A stretch of DNA of 64,000 nucleotides from SURF-21 sp964462595 (GTDB taxonomy: Bacteria > Actinomycetota > Geothermincolia > Geothermincolales > RBG-13-55-18), in NCBI GenBank assembly GCA_964462595.1, contig CAYWXM010000072.1, forward strand, positions 1 through 64,000, written 5' to 3'. The translations under genes were made by a program, and so were the position numbers. Position 1 is the first letter of the stretch; each line of letters opens with the position of its first letter. Under the pieces are notes generated by a model. That model had not been told where the DNA came from, searched no databases, and saw only the letters and a list, made by a program, of their open reading frames with translations. Shown in pieces: positions 27,294 through 35,126 of this stretch.

Positions 27294-28517
27294 TCAGGTG
27301 GCGGGCGCGGTCTCCGCGCCTTCATCCGTCGGTTCCGTATCGATGCCGGTGCTTTCCCCGCCCAGTCCCGGGTCTTCGGGTCCGACGACCTCCCCTTCCT
27401 CGGGTGGAGGCTCGGGGACGGGTCTCGAGGTCCATATGAACAGGGGGGTGCCCACGTTCACGTTGTCGAAGAGCTCCAGCACGGCCCAGTTGGCCATGCG
27501 GATACAACCGTGTGAGTACAGCCCCGGGGTGAGATTCGCGGTTCCATGTATGAGCACCGTCCCACCTCCGGCGCTGGTCACCAGGGCCCGTACACCCAGC
27601 GGGTTACCCGGCCCGGGCTCGATGCGCGGCGGCATGTCCTTGGACCATTCCACGTTGGGGTTGATCCATACCGGGTTCTCCTCCTTGCGTATGATGTAGA
27701 ACTTGCCCAGCGGCGTAGGGTACTTGGGCTCTCCCGTCGCCACGTAGTAGGTCTTGACCAGGGTATCCTGGTTGTACCAGCTCAGGGTATTACCCATGAT
27801 GTCCACCACCAGCACGGTCTCTACGTCTGCGCTGGAGAGGCTGGGTGGGGTCACCGCCACCACCGGCTCCAGGACGCGGTCGTCCGAGCACAGGGATGAC
27901 TGCAACGCCTGCAGGGTGGTCTCGACGTCCATCCACACGCCGTCCCGGGACGGCGTGAAGCCGAGTTCCCCGGTCTGGTAATCGAAAGAAAGGGAAGCGT
28001 CCCTCACCTCCTGGCCTATCTCCGCCGCTATGGCATTGAGGCGCAGCATGAGCGCCTCGTTGTCCATGAAGCATTCCAGCGTGATGTCTATATTCTTGGG
28101 CTGGTCGAAGGCGCGGCGATAGGTGCGTTCAAAGACCGAGCTCTGCCAACCCGAATTGTATGCCTGCTCCACCAGGGCTTCCACGTCCACCTGCAGTCCC
28201 AGTTCGGCGGGATCGATCACCCACTGCTTGCCGCGGAACTCGAGCGTGAACGGCAGCATGAGGGGTCTCACCGCACCCTCGGTCACCGCCTCCACGGCCT
28301 CGGCCCTGGTCATGCCCGTGATATCGACCCCCAGGACCACGGTGTTTGGGAACATCTCGCCGCGGTGCCGTGAATCCGCGTAAACCAGCACCGAGGAAGC
28401 GAGAAAAAGGAAGGCCAGGACCATCGCCAGGACGATGAGTGCCCAGCGCACCAGTCCGCTCTTGGGTTTCAGCAGCGACTTGATCTTTCCCCAGTTACTG
28501 AGTGCCTTTCTAACCAT
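27294..28517 (-). CDS. L,D-transpeptidase (YkuD domain) with membrane anchor
   Basis: A peptidoglycan cross-linking enzyme. Residues 24-48 are a membrane anchor or uncleaved signal (WALIVLAMVLAFLFLASS). Residues about 60-230 form a peptidoglycan-binding-like module (GVDITGMTRAEAVEAV, FTLEFRGKQWVIDPAELGL). The YkuD catalytic domain follows, with the signature IHGT...SHGCIRM and nucleophile Cys338. The last 50 residues are Pro/Glu-rich and likely disordered. The ATG has GAAGGA upstream. It acts outside the membrane. It is followed by a strong shared terminator. Confidence 0.94.
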   Translation of the reverse strand: MVRKALSNWGKIKSLLKPKSGLVRWALIVLAMVLAFLFLASSVLVYADSRHRGEMFPNTVVLGVDITGMTRAEAVEAVTEGAVRPLMLPFTLEFRGKQWVIDPAELGLQVDVEALVEQAYNSGWQSSVFERTYRRAFDQPKNIDITLECFMDNEALMLRLNAIAAEIGQEVRDASLSFDYQTGELGFTPSRDGVWMDVETTLQALQSSLCSDDRVLEPVVAVTPPSLSSADVETVLVVDIMGNTLSWYNQDTLVKTYYVATGEPKYPTPLGKFYIIRKEENPVWINPNVEWSKDMPPRIEPGPGNPLGVRALVTSAGGGTVLIHGTANLTPGLYSHGCIRMANWAVLELFDNVNVGTPLFIWTSRPVPEPPPEEGEVVGPEDPGLGGESTGIDTEPTDEGAETAPAT

Positions 28518-28574
28518 GTCCTTCCTTCTTCTTCAGCGCGCGATCATACGGGCATTGAGACGCCTGCATGCGGG

Positions 28575-28919
28575 TTATCGTTCCACCCATCTCTCCACGA
28601 ACTGGCGGAAGTTCTCCATGAACGAGAACTCCGACAGCACCCTCTGTCGTTCCTCGTGCATGGAGCGCAGCGCCCGCATATCCCGGCCGCTTCCCCTGCC
28701 GCTTTCGGCCTCTATGAGGGCGAGTATCTCGGCGTGCCGCCGCCTCAGCTCCTCCAGCCTCAATTCATAGCCCGGGATCTTCATGGCCAGCAATTCCTCG
28801 CCCCTGAAAAGGGCCAGCGACCTGCAGCGCATGCATTCGAACAGCCCCTCTTCCTCCGCCGGCTCCAGCAGCCCGTTGCACAAGGGGCAATGCCGTTCCT
28901 CTTCCTCCCGAGACTGCAA
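28575..28919 (-). CDS. Small zinc-ribbon/coiled-coil protein
   Basis: A 114-aa protein with an N-terminal zinc ribbon (CPLCNGLL at residues 11-18 and CMRCRSLALF near 29-38: two C-x2-C pairs). Charged helices follow (LRLEELRRRHAEILALIEAE) that may form a coiled coil. The start is TTG, supported by AAAAGGAG at 7 bases. I do not recognise a named family. It resembles small TFIIB-type zinc-ribbon proteins. It is upstream of the L,D-transpeptidase gene on the same strand with a 57-bp gap, so they may be co-transcribed. Confidence 0.72.
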   Translation of the reverse strand: MQSREEEERHCPLCNGLLEPAEEEGLFECMRCRSLALFRGEELLAMKIPGYELRLEELRRRHAEILALIEAESGRGSGRDMRALRSMHEERQRVLSEFSFMENFRQFVERWVER

Positions 28920-29047
28920 TCACTCACTCCTTTTGAAAAGATTATCCATATGCGACCCGGCACGGGCAATGACTTTGGCGAACATGTCGATATCGCTTGA
29001 ATTCCATACCGGGCTGCGTCCCTCCCGCCAGGCCAACCAGCCACGAT

Positions 29048-29073
29048 CGAAGGGGGCCTTCCGGCCCCCTTCG
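29048..29073. terminator. GC-rich stem-loop after the DUF3068 gene
   Basis: CGAAGGGGGCC and GGCCCCCTTCG form a perfect 11-bp stem with a TTCC loop, 33 bp past the DUF3068 stop on the minus strand. No T-tract follows, but its strength and position suggest transcription termination. Confidence 0.65.
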
Positions 29074-29105
29074 TACTGGATCAAGTGCTGAAACGGGGCG
29101 CCGGT

Positions 29106-30302
29106 CTATTCCTCCGCCTGGTGTTGCGGTACCTGTCCTCCTCCCACCAGCAGGCCGATGATGAGGATGAGGGCTCCTACGATGAGCAGCGCCCAGGGGA
29201 TATATACCTTTACCAGGTTGATCTGGCCCGCGCCATCCTTGGCGTCCTCGATGGCCGCCTTCACCGATTCTTCGCTCTGCGCGATGCTGTACTCGAACAC
29301 CTTGGTGGGCTCGGCCTCTCCCAGCTGGCTCTGCAGCTCGACCAGCTTGGCCAGCTCAGGCCCCAGGGCCGGGTCGCTGGAATACTTGGCGAGTATGGCA
29401 AATATACCCATGAGGTTCGAGGTATCGAGTTCCATGTGTATGCTCTCGATATCCTTGTATACGTTAACCGGCACACCGGTCTTGGGCTCAACCGAGGTCT
29501 CCACGTCAAAGGTCCAGTAATACTTAACGGGTATGCTTTGCTGCAGCGCCGCGTTCAAAGCCTGCAGGTCCTCGGGGGATTGCGCCCCGATCACCTGGGA
29601 GGCCAGGGCGATAAGGGCGTCCGCGTCCACGCCCATGGCCGCCAGCTGGGGCTTGAGCTCCTCGAAGGTCACCTCCGTCGGCAGGCCCAGTATCTTTACG
29701 TACGCCTCGGTCACCTCTTTCTTGTCCGCCACCGTTACGCTGCCCTTGAAGTTGTATACGGTGATGCCCTCCTTCTCCTCCTCGCTCAGGAACTCCGATT
29801 CGACGCCCTGCCCTATCTCTCCCTTCCATATGGGATATTTTTCCTCGTTGGAGGTATCGAAGGGGAGCAGGGGATAAAAGCTGCCCTCGCGGTTTACGCC
29901 GTTGCCCTGCTCGAAATCGTAAGCCCTCTCGTCATCGACGTTTTCCGAGGACTTGCGATCGAGGACATATATCGAGGTCAGGCCGCCGGGCGGGTTCTCC
30001 ATGCCCCCCACCTCGACCATCACCCTTTCCTCTATAACCCCCTTGGAGGAATCGTACTCGTCCGCAAGGGACAATACCTTCCTCTCCACGTCCATGGGCA
30101 GTACGAGCTCCTCTCCCGTCGGCAACGGCTCCTGCGTCATGGGGTCCACGTAATAGGTCATCTCGCCTTCGTAAAAACTGGTAGATTCGACGTCGTCTGG
30201 CAGTTTTACCAGTGCGTTCACCGCGATAGCCCACCAGAGTATGGCGACCAGTATGAGAACGATTCCCAGCGCTATGAGGATTTTACTGGTGACTCCCTTC
30301 AT
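29106..30302 (-). CDS. DUF3068/PorA-family membrane protein
   Basis: A 398-aa protein with an N-terminal membrane helix (ILIALGIVLILVAILWWAI), a large extracytoplasmic domain and a C-terminal helix (WALLIVGALILIIGLLVGGG). This is the layout of the actinobacterial DUF3068 (porin PorA-like) family. The body has repeated ester/sulfonate-like strand patterns such as EGEMTYYVDP and YYWTFDVETSV. No enzymatic role is established. The ATG has a perfect AAAGGAGG. It supports an actinobacterial origin. The 211-bp gap between its start and the phosphodiesterase stop holds no gene. Confidence 0.8.
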   Translation of the reverse strand: MKGVTSKILIALGIVLILVAILWWAIAVNALVKLPDDVESTSFYEGEMTYYVDPMTQEPLPTGEELVLPMDVERKVLSLADEYDSSKGVIEERVMVEVGGMENPPGGLTSIYVLDRKSSENVDDERAYDFEQGNGVNREGSFYPLLPFDTSNEEKYPIWKGEIGQGVESEFLSEEEKEGITVYNFKGSVTVADKKEVTEAYVKILGLPTEVTFEELKPQLAAMGVDADALIALASQVIGAQSPEDLQALNAALQQSIPVKYYWTFDVETSVEPKTGVPVNVYKDIESIHMELDTSNLMGIFAILAKYSSDPALGPELAKLVELQSQLGEAEPTKVFEYSIAQSEESVKAAIEDAKDGAGQINLVKVYIPWALLIVGALILIIGLLVGGGQVPQHQAEE

Positions 30303-30513
30303 TACAACCTCCTTTGCCTATATCCCGTCTCTATCTTTATACCCTCTCTATCAACATGTATTCTATCCCTTGCGGGCTTTCTCCTGCGAGCGCACCCGCC
30401 AGTCACCATTATTATTTCCTTTTGCACCGCTCGCCTTTCCCACCGCGAGCCGGCCTTCCCGCGCCGTCAACTTCCTTTTGCCGCGAGGCACGGTCGACGG
30501 CCGTCACCGCAAT

Positions 30514-31002
30514 TTATTCCAGCATGATTATACTTCCCTTCAGCTGCTCCCCGGCCACCAGGATGCCGACAGACCTGTAGGAAGCGAATACCTTGTCGGT
30601 GGGGCTGCCCGGGTTGAAAAAATAAATCCCCTCTTCGCTGCGGTTATAAGCCTGATGGGTGTGCCCGAAAACGATCGCATCCACTCCCTGGAATTCCCCG
30701 CGCAGGCGCTCGGTCATCCGCAGCGGGGCACCAGAGCCGTGGATGAGCCCGATGCGGTGCCCGGCCACCTCCACCACCCTCTTCGCAGGCAAGGCCTCCC
30801 TCACCTCGCTCAAGTCCATGTTTCCCGCCACGGCGATAACCGGAGCGATCCCCTCCAGCTCCTCGAGAACGTCCATCTCCAGGATATCGCCCGCATGCAG
30901 GATCAGGTCTGCCCCCTGCAGTGCCCGCAACACTCGCGCGGGCACTGGATTGCGGTAGAGGTGGGTATCGGAAACGACCCCCAGGATGGTCGCCGCAGTC
31001 AA
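30514..31002 (-). CDS. YfcE/MJ0936-type metallophosphoesterase
   Basis: A calcineurin-like phosphodiesterase. The metal-binding motifs are GVVSDTHL, HAGDI, VAGNMD, LIHGSG and VFGHTHQ, followed by NPGSPTDK, the full YfcE set. I propose a TTG start at 31002 that overlaps the TGA of the upstream amidase (TTGA) with GGGAG about 10 bases before it, giving 162 aa. The ATG at 31050 would overlap the amidase by 52 bases and add a basic tail. Relatives hydrolyse phosphodiesters in vitro. The natural substrate is unknown. Confidence 0.88.
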   Translation of the reverse strand: MTAATILGVVSDTHLYRNPVPARVLRALQGADLILHAGDILEMDVLEELEGIAPVIAVAGNMDLSEVREALPAKRVVEVAGHRIGLIHGSGAPLRMTERLRGEFQGVDAIVFGHTHQAYNRSEEGIYFFNPGSPTDKVFASYRSVGILVAGEQLKGSIIMLE

Positions 31003-33227
31003 CGGCTCACTCCCGGCGTGTAACCGGCGGATACGTGTTCCCCTACCCATTCACCTCGATAAGAAAAATACATGGGCCTCTCGACGATGATGTCTCCGCT
31101 GGCGTGCACGGAGTATGCCATGCCCTCCTGGTATGGCGTCATGGCATTAGTGTAAAGGGTCGTGCGGCTGTGCGGGTTGAGGCTGACCTCCTCCCACAGC
31201 ACTTCTCCGTTTTCGAGATGGAACCTGATCTCGGCCTCTACCGCCTGCTCGCCGGGGTTCTGCAGGCATAGCCAGTCCTCGAAACCCGGACCCGTGTAGC
31301 CCTCGGCGAAGTACCAGTGCCTGGACGGGGTTTTCACTCCCGTTCCGACATCCCCCCCTATGCACCAGCCGTGATAATCGTGATAGATGGGGCGCTCGGC
31401 CACCAGGGGTTTCTCCGCATTGACCACGATGGAGAGCTGAAGATCCATGCCGGCGCGCGTGTTCACGTCCACAGTCCTCCTGGACATGGGCGGGACAACC
31501 TCCTCGTCGGTGATGTTAGTTCCATCCGATGTCTGATAGGTGATGCTGACCCGGTTAGGCTCCGCATCGGGGTTGAGCAGACACAGCCACTCCTCGAACC
31601 CGGTACCCGTGTAGCCCTCGGCGAAGTACCAGGTGGTAGAGGGTTGGTTGGTTCCGGAAGAGACGTGGCCTCCCGCCCACAGATCGTGATAGAGGAAATA
31701 CATGGGCCGTTCGGCCACCACTGGCTGGTCCGAAACGACCCTGAGGGAAACTTCCTGCTCCGGCCCCACTACCTCGTTTACAAAGACGGTGTCGCGCCGC
31801 GACGGCTGCAAGACCCTCTCCTCCTCCTCGAGCAGCCCTCCTTGCGAGAAGTACTGTATGGTCACGTTGGCTGGTTGCTCCCCGGGGTTGAGCAGGCAAA
31901 GCCACTCCTCGAACCCGGTACCCGTGTAGCCCTCGGCGAAGTACCAGGTGGTAGAGGGTTGGTTGGTTCCGGAAGAGACGTGGCCTCCCGCCCATCTTTC
32001 GCCATAAAGGAAATACATCGGACGCTCGACCATGACGGGCAGAGGCGATTCCACGCTTACGCTGACATCCTTTTCCTCCCCGACCTCACCCGCCACTTCT
32101 ATGGACAGCCGGCTCTCGGCCTCCACGGTGTATTCGCGCGAAATGGGTTCGCTGCCGGGAAAGGCGTAGGTCACGGCGAAGGTCACCGGCTCCATGTTCG
32201 GGTTGAGGACGGCCAGCCATTCCTGGAACCCCTCGCGCGTGTTGCCCTCGGCGAAATACCACCGTTTGGCCGCGTTGGCCACGATGAGGTCGCGGGATAT
32301 GGAGGCGCTGCTCCCGTCAAGGTAAAAAGTGACCGCCTGCAGGATATAGGTGCCGTCCTCGAATCCCGTGGTGTCGACCTGGAAATCGAAGGGTTTGGAC
32401 GTCTTGTTCTGCACGAGGTCCCCGTTCATCAGGAGGTCCACGCGGCTGACGTCGTCCTCCCCCAGCATCTGCAGCTCCACGTCCACCGCGCCGCAGGATA
32501 TCCGGTTGGTCTGCGGCAGCACGAAGCTGATGCTCGAGGGCATATGTATTCCGCGCATGATGGCCATGGCCTCGCGTTCCAGGTACGAGTAGTCCATCAG
32601 CCTTTGTTCCTGTTCGGGGTTGGTCATAAAGGAAGCCTCGGTAAGGATTGCGGGCATGGAGGTGTTGTTGAGAACCCCGCAATAGTCGACCTTCCAGACC
32701 CCGGAATTGCCGAGGCCGAATTCCCCCACCAGTTCCGCCTGAACCGAGTTGGCCAGCTCGAGGGACTCATGGCTGGCGTTCGCAGAAACCAGGGTGACGG
32801 TATAGTTGATCCCGCAGTCGCTCTCTCCGTTATGATGGATGCTGATGAAACGGTGGGCTCCCCAGGCGTTGGCCATCTGCCACCTGTCGGTGATTTTAAC
32901 GTAGGTATCGTTTTCGCGGGTCATGAGCACCTCTGCTCCCTGGGATTCCAGCAGGCCCTTGAGGATGAACGACACGTCCAGGTTCACCTGTTTCTCCGTC
33001 AGTCCCGTCGGTCCCACGGCCCCCGAATCCAAACCGCCGTGCCCGGCGTCGATACAGAATTTCCAGCCGGACAGCGCGCCGCCAACCGCCTTATCCGAAG
33101 CTTGCGGCAGGAGAACGAAGGTCGACACGCATGCGCCAAGCATTAACGTGACTAGCAACGCACTCGCCAGGAAATCCCCCAACCCGGCGCTGGGGCATGC
33201 ACCGCTGCGCAGCAAGCTCGATCTCAT
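30999..33227 (-). CDS. N-acetylmuramoyl-L-alanine amidase with WYFAEG repeat domains
   Basis: A secreted or anchored cell-wall hydrolase of 742 aa. Residues 18-45 form a membrane segment or signal. Residues about 55-230 are an Amidase_3 zinc domain: CIDAGHGGLDSGAVG, the catalytic-site strand ISIHHNGE and the Glu in PAILTEASFMTN. A short Ig-like domain follows (about 245-315). Four tandem repeats then begin with WYFAEG (NTREGFQEW, YTGTGFEEW twice, YTGPGFEDW), each followed by a beta-rich unit ending in a VERP(M/I)YF-type segment. The repeats probably bind the wall or a surface polymer. The two middle units share a 95-bp identical DNA stretch. Confidence 0.92.
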   Translation of the reverse strand: MRSSLLRSGACPSAGLGDFLASALLVTLMLGACVSTFVLLPQASDKAVGGALSGWKFCIDAGHGGLDSGAVGPTGLTEKQVNLDVSFILKGLLESQGAEVLMTRENDTYVKITDRWQMANAWGAHRFISIHHNGESDCGINYTVTLVSANASHESLELANSVQAELVGEFGLGNSGVWKVDYCGVLNNTSMPAILTEASFMTNPEQEQRLMDYSYLEREAMAIMRGIHMPSSISFVLPQTNRISCGAVDVELQMLGEDDVSRVDLLMNGDLVQNKTSKPFDFQVDTTGFEDGTYILQAVTFYLDGSSASISRDLIVANAAKRWYFAEGNTREGFQEWLAVLNPNMEPVTFAVTYAFPGSEPISREYTVEAESRLSIEVAGEVGEEKDVSVSVESPLPVMVERPMYFLYGERWAGGHVSSGTNQPSTTWYFAEGYTGTGFEEWLCLLNPGEQPANVTIQYFSQGGLLEEEERVLQPSRRDTVFVNEVVGPEQEVSLRVVSDQPVVAERPMYFLYHDLWAGGHVSSGTNQPSTTWYFAEGYTGTGFEEWLCLLNPDAEPNRVSITYQTSDGTNITDEEVVPPMSRRTVDVNTRAGMDLQLSIVVNAEKPLVAERPIYHDYHGWCIGGDVGTGVKTPSRHWYFAEGYTGPGFEDWLCLQNPGEQAVEAEIRFHLENGEVLWEEVSLNPHSRTTLYTNAMTPYQEGMAYSVHASGDIIVERPMYFSYRGEWVGEHVSAGYTPGVSR
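31585..31994. repeat. Exact 95-bp direct repeat within the amidase gene
   Basis: Positions 31585-31679 and 31900-31994 are identical over 95 bp, with an offset of 315 bp (105 codons). They encode the WYFAEGYTGTGFEEWL core and the VSSGTNQPSTT linker of the second and third repeats. The flanking DNA is much more diverged, which points to recent recombination or gene conversion rather than simple ancient duplication. Confidence 0.9.
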
Positions 33228-33317
33228 TCCGGCGTTTTCCCTTCTTTTCTATATCCTGTCCCACTTCTATTTCGACAGCTCATCGGCAAACCCTTGAGCA
33301 TGCACATGGAGGCCCTT

Positions 33318-33745
33318 CTCGAGAACCGGGGGTCGATCCGAAGCGACCTTCGCGAGCAGTATGTTCGAGAGGACGTCTTGCTATGGATATGCACCCTGCG
33401 AGTGCTGAGCGAGGATCGTTACCCCCGGGCTCGGGAACAATAAGCTTCCACTGGCTCGAGAACCGGGGGTCGATCCGAAGCACGCCCGGGCATAAGGGTG
33501 GCTAATCGGTTGAGATTCCGCCCGGGTGTCGCCTATACAAAAAACACTTCACGAGACCCGGTAACGGTTATGGGTGCTCCGTCTGAGCTGCCCCCAGCCC
33601 GAGAACTACCGGGTCGGTCGCAGCGAGCGCGCAAGTTACGGTTTCTTATTATGCAAAGATGGCAAGCGCAGCCGAGCGAGGCCGTTACCCGGAGGCTCGG
33701 GCCGGTAAAGCACCACGAGCGAGGATCGTTACCCCCGGGCTCGGG
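33318..33745. repeat. Cluster of GC-rich inverted-repeat elements (types A and B)
   Basis: This gene-free stretch (33228-33749) holds a complete element A (33318-33435), a left-end fragment of it (33455-33481, 27 bp identical) and a right-end fragment (33717-33745, 29 bp identical). It also holds an element B (about 33484-33625). Element A begins GAGAACCGGGGGTCGATCC and ends GGATCGTTACCCCCGG plus GCTCGGG, which are imperfect inverted repeats of each other. Both types recur at 54892-55231. No plausible protein is encoded: the short frames through it are not conserved in length. Confidence 0.82.
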
Positions 33746-33749
33746 TAAA

Positions 33750-34994
33750 CTACCTGCCCATGTCCGCAAGAAACCGCGAGGCCTCGGGCTCGTCGGGCTG
33801 GATGCGCAGGACCTCGGTAAAATCCTCCACCGCCCCCGCTATGTCGCCCTTCCTCCACCTGCCCAGCCCACGTGCGAGGTATGCGGGGTAGAGGTCGCGG
33901 TTAAGGAGGAGTGCACGGTCCCAGCTGTCCACCGCGTCCGACCAGTCGTCGAGCAGGGCATAGCAGACGCCTCGTTCGTAATAGGCTTCACCCCAACCGG
34001 GCTTGAACCTTATCACCTCGTTGAAATCGCGTATGGCGCGGTTGTAGATGGGGTTCTCGTCGTAGTTTATCTTGCGGCGCAGTGCTTTCCCGCGCGACAT
34101 GTAGGCCTCGGGAAGATCGGGCCGCAGTTTGATGAGGCGGCTGAGATCCTGCACGGCCAGGCTGTAATACCCGCAGCCGAGAAAGAGCTTGCCACGCCGG
34201 AAGAGATCGCCCTCGTCCCCGGGCTCATCCTCGAGAGAAGCGGTCAGTTCACGCAGCAGGGCATCCTCTTCCTCTCCCTTGTAGCCCTCCACCCCCGCAT
34301 CCCTCCCCTCGAGCATTCCGACCAGCAACGCCATTATATTGCCCGAACGAGCCAGGCCCATATGGGTACAGAACCATCCCACGCGCAGGTTCTCGGCTCC
34401 CTCGAGGCGGCAGCTCTTCCAGGGTATGACCGCGAAATCCCTGGAGGTATAGAAAGAAACGTAAGGTAGCTGCATGTCCTCTTGGCACAAACCGCTATAG
34501 GAGGCGTTTAGCCCGGCAAGGCAGGAACTCCCGGGAAACATCTCGCGCGCTGCCTTGAAGGGAAAGAAGGGGTAAAAGGAAACGGAGCCGTGGTTGGGCG
34601 TGCCCAACATGATCAACCGGCCCAGGTAATCTTTCGCCCCCATCTGCTCGACGGCGAACCTGGCGATCATCCCCCCTAAGCCCTGGCCGATAAGGGACAG
34701 GCGCCTTACCCCCAGGAGTACCCTCAGCTCCTCCATCTTGCCCACGAGCTTGCGCGCCCCCTTGCGTATATCGCCCGTCGCCAGGTCGGGGAGCCTGATG
34801 GTGTAGACCTCGAAATCCAGGTTCTTGAGCCTTCTGCGCAAGGTGGTGGAGAGGAAATCGAAGCGGAGAAAGCCGGGTATGTAGAGGACGGGGTCGCGCC
34901 GCCGCCGCACGGGTGACAGCTTTTCCGGAAAACCCTCCCTCGGAAAGGGCGCCTTGTCCTTACGGGTGAGTTTTTTCTCCTCCACTACCACCAT
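33750..34994 (-). CDS. Alpha/beta-hydrolase-fold protein fused to TPR repeats
   Basis: The N-terminal half is lipase-like (DPVLYIPGFL, FEVYTIRLPDL, RRLSLIGQGLGGMIARF, LIMLGTPNHGS). The nucleophile elbow, normally GHSLGG, reads GQGLGG: the catalytic Ser is Gly, so the fold is probably not a hydrolase. The C-terminal half contains at least three TPR units (LFLGCGYYSLAVQDLSRLIK, AIRDFNEVIRFKPGWGEAYY, RWRKGDIAGAVEDFTEVLRI), a protein-interaction scaffold. The start is uncertain. The frame opens at 35108, but a promoter-like sequence lies inside that extension, so I use the ATG at 34994. No strong ribosome-binding site marks either. Confidence 0.8.
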   Translation of the reverse strand: MVVVEEKKLTRKDKAPFPREGFPEKLSPVRRRRDPVLYIPGFLRFDFLSTTLRRRLKNLDFEVYTIRLPDLATGDIRKGARKLVGKMEELRVLLGVRRLSLIGQGLGGMIARFAVEQMGAKDYLGRLIMLGTPNHGSVSFYPFFPFKAAREMFPGSSCLAGLNASYSGLCQEDMQLPYVSFYTSRDFAVIPWKSCRLEGAENLRVGWFCTHMGLARSGNIMALLVGMLEGRDAGVEGYKGEEEDALLRELTASLEDEPGDEGDLFRRGKLFLGCGYYSLAVQDLSRLIKLRPDLPEAYMSRGKALRRKINYDENPIYNRAIRDFNEVIRFKPGWGEAYYERGVCYALLDDWSDAVDSWDRALLLNRDLYPAYLARGLGRWRKGDIAGAVEDFTEVLRIQPDEPEASRFLADMGR

Positions 34995-35052
34995 CCCATC
35001 TTGTCCAACGGCCCGGCTTGCGAGGATCCGGCAAGAACGATCAAAGCTTTTT

Positions 35053-35080
35053 ATAGTATAACCCCGCCCCAGCAATGCAA
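35053..35080 (-). promoter_or_regulatory. Candidate promoter for the hydrolase-TPR gene
   Basis: The minus strand reads TTGCAT, a 16-bp spacer, then TACTAT within an AT-rich patch (TTATACTATAAAA) that stands out in this GC-rich DNA. It is about 60 bp upstream of the ATG at 34994. The -35 matches the consensus only in TTG. Confidence 0.35.
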
Positions 35081-35126
35081 GATAAGGAGATGTCACTTTT
35101 TCCGCCATGCATGATATGCGCCGGCA

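Noticed and set aside
33318..33745. CRISPR array or tRNA/rRNA fragment in the repeat-rich gap.
   Set aside because: Repeats are not evenly spaced and have no spacers of uniform size. No cloverleaf or TTCGAATC-type T-loop was found here or in the other gaps.
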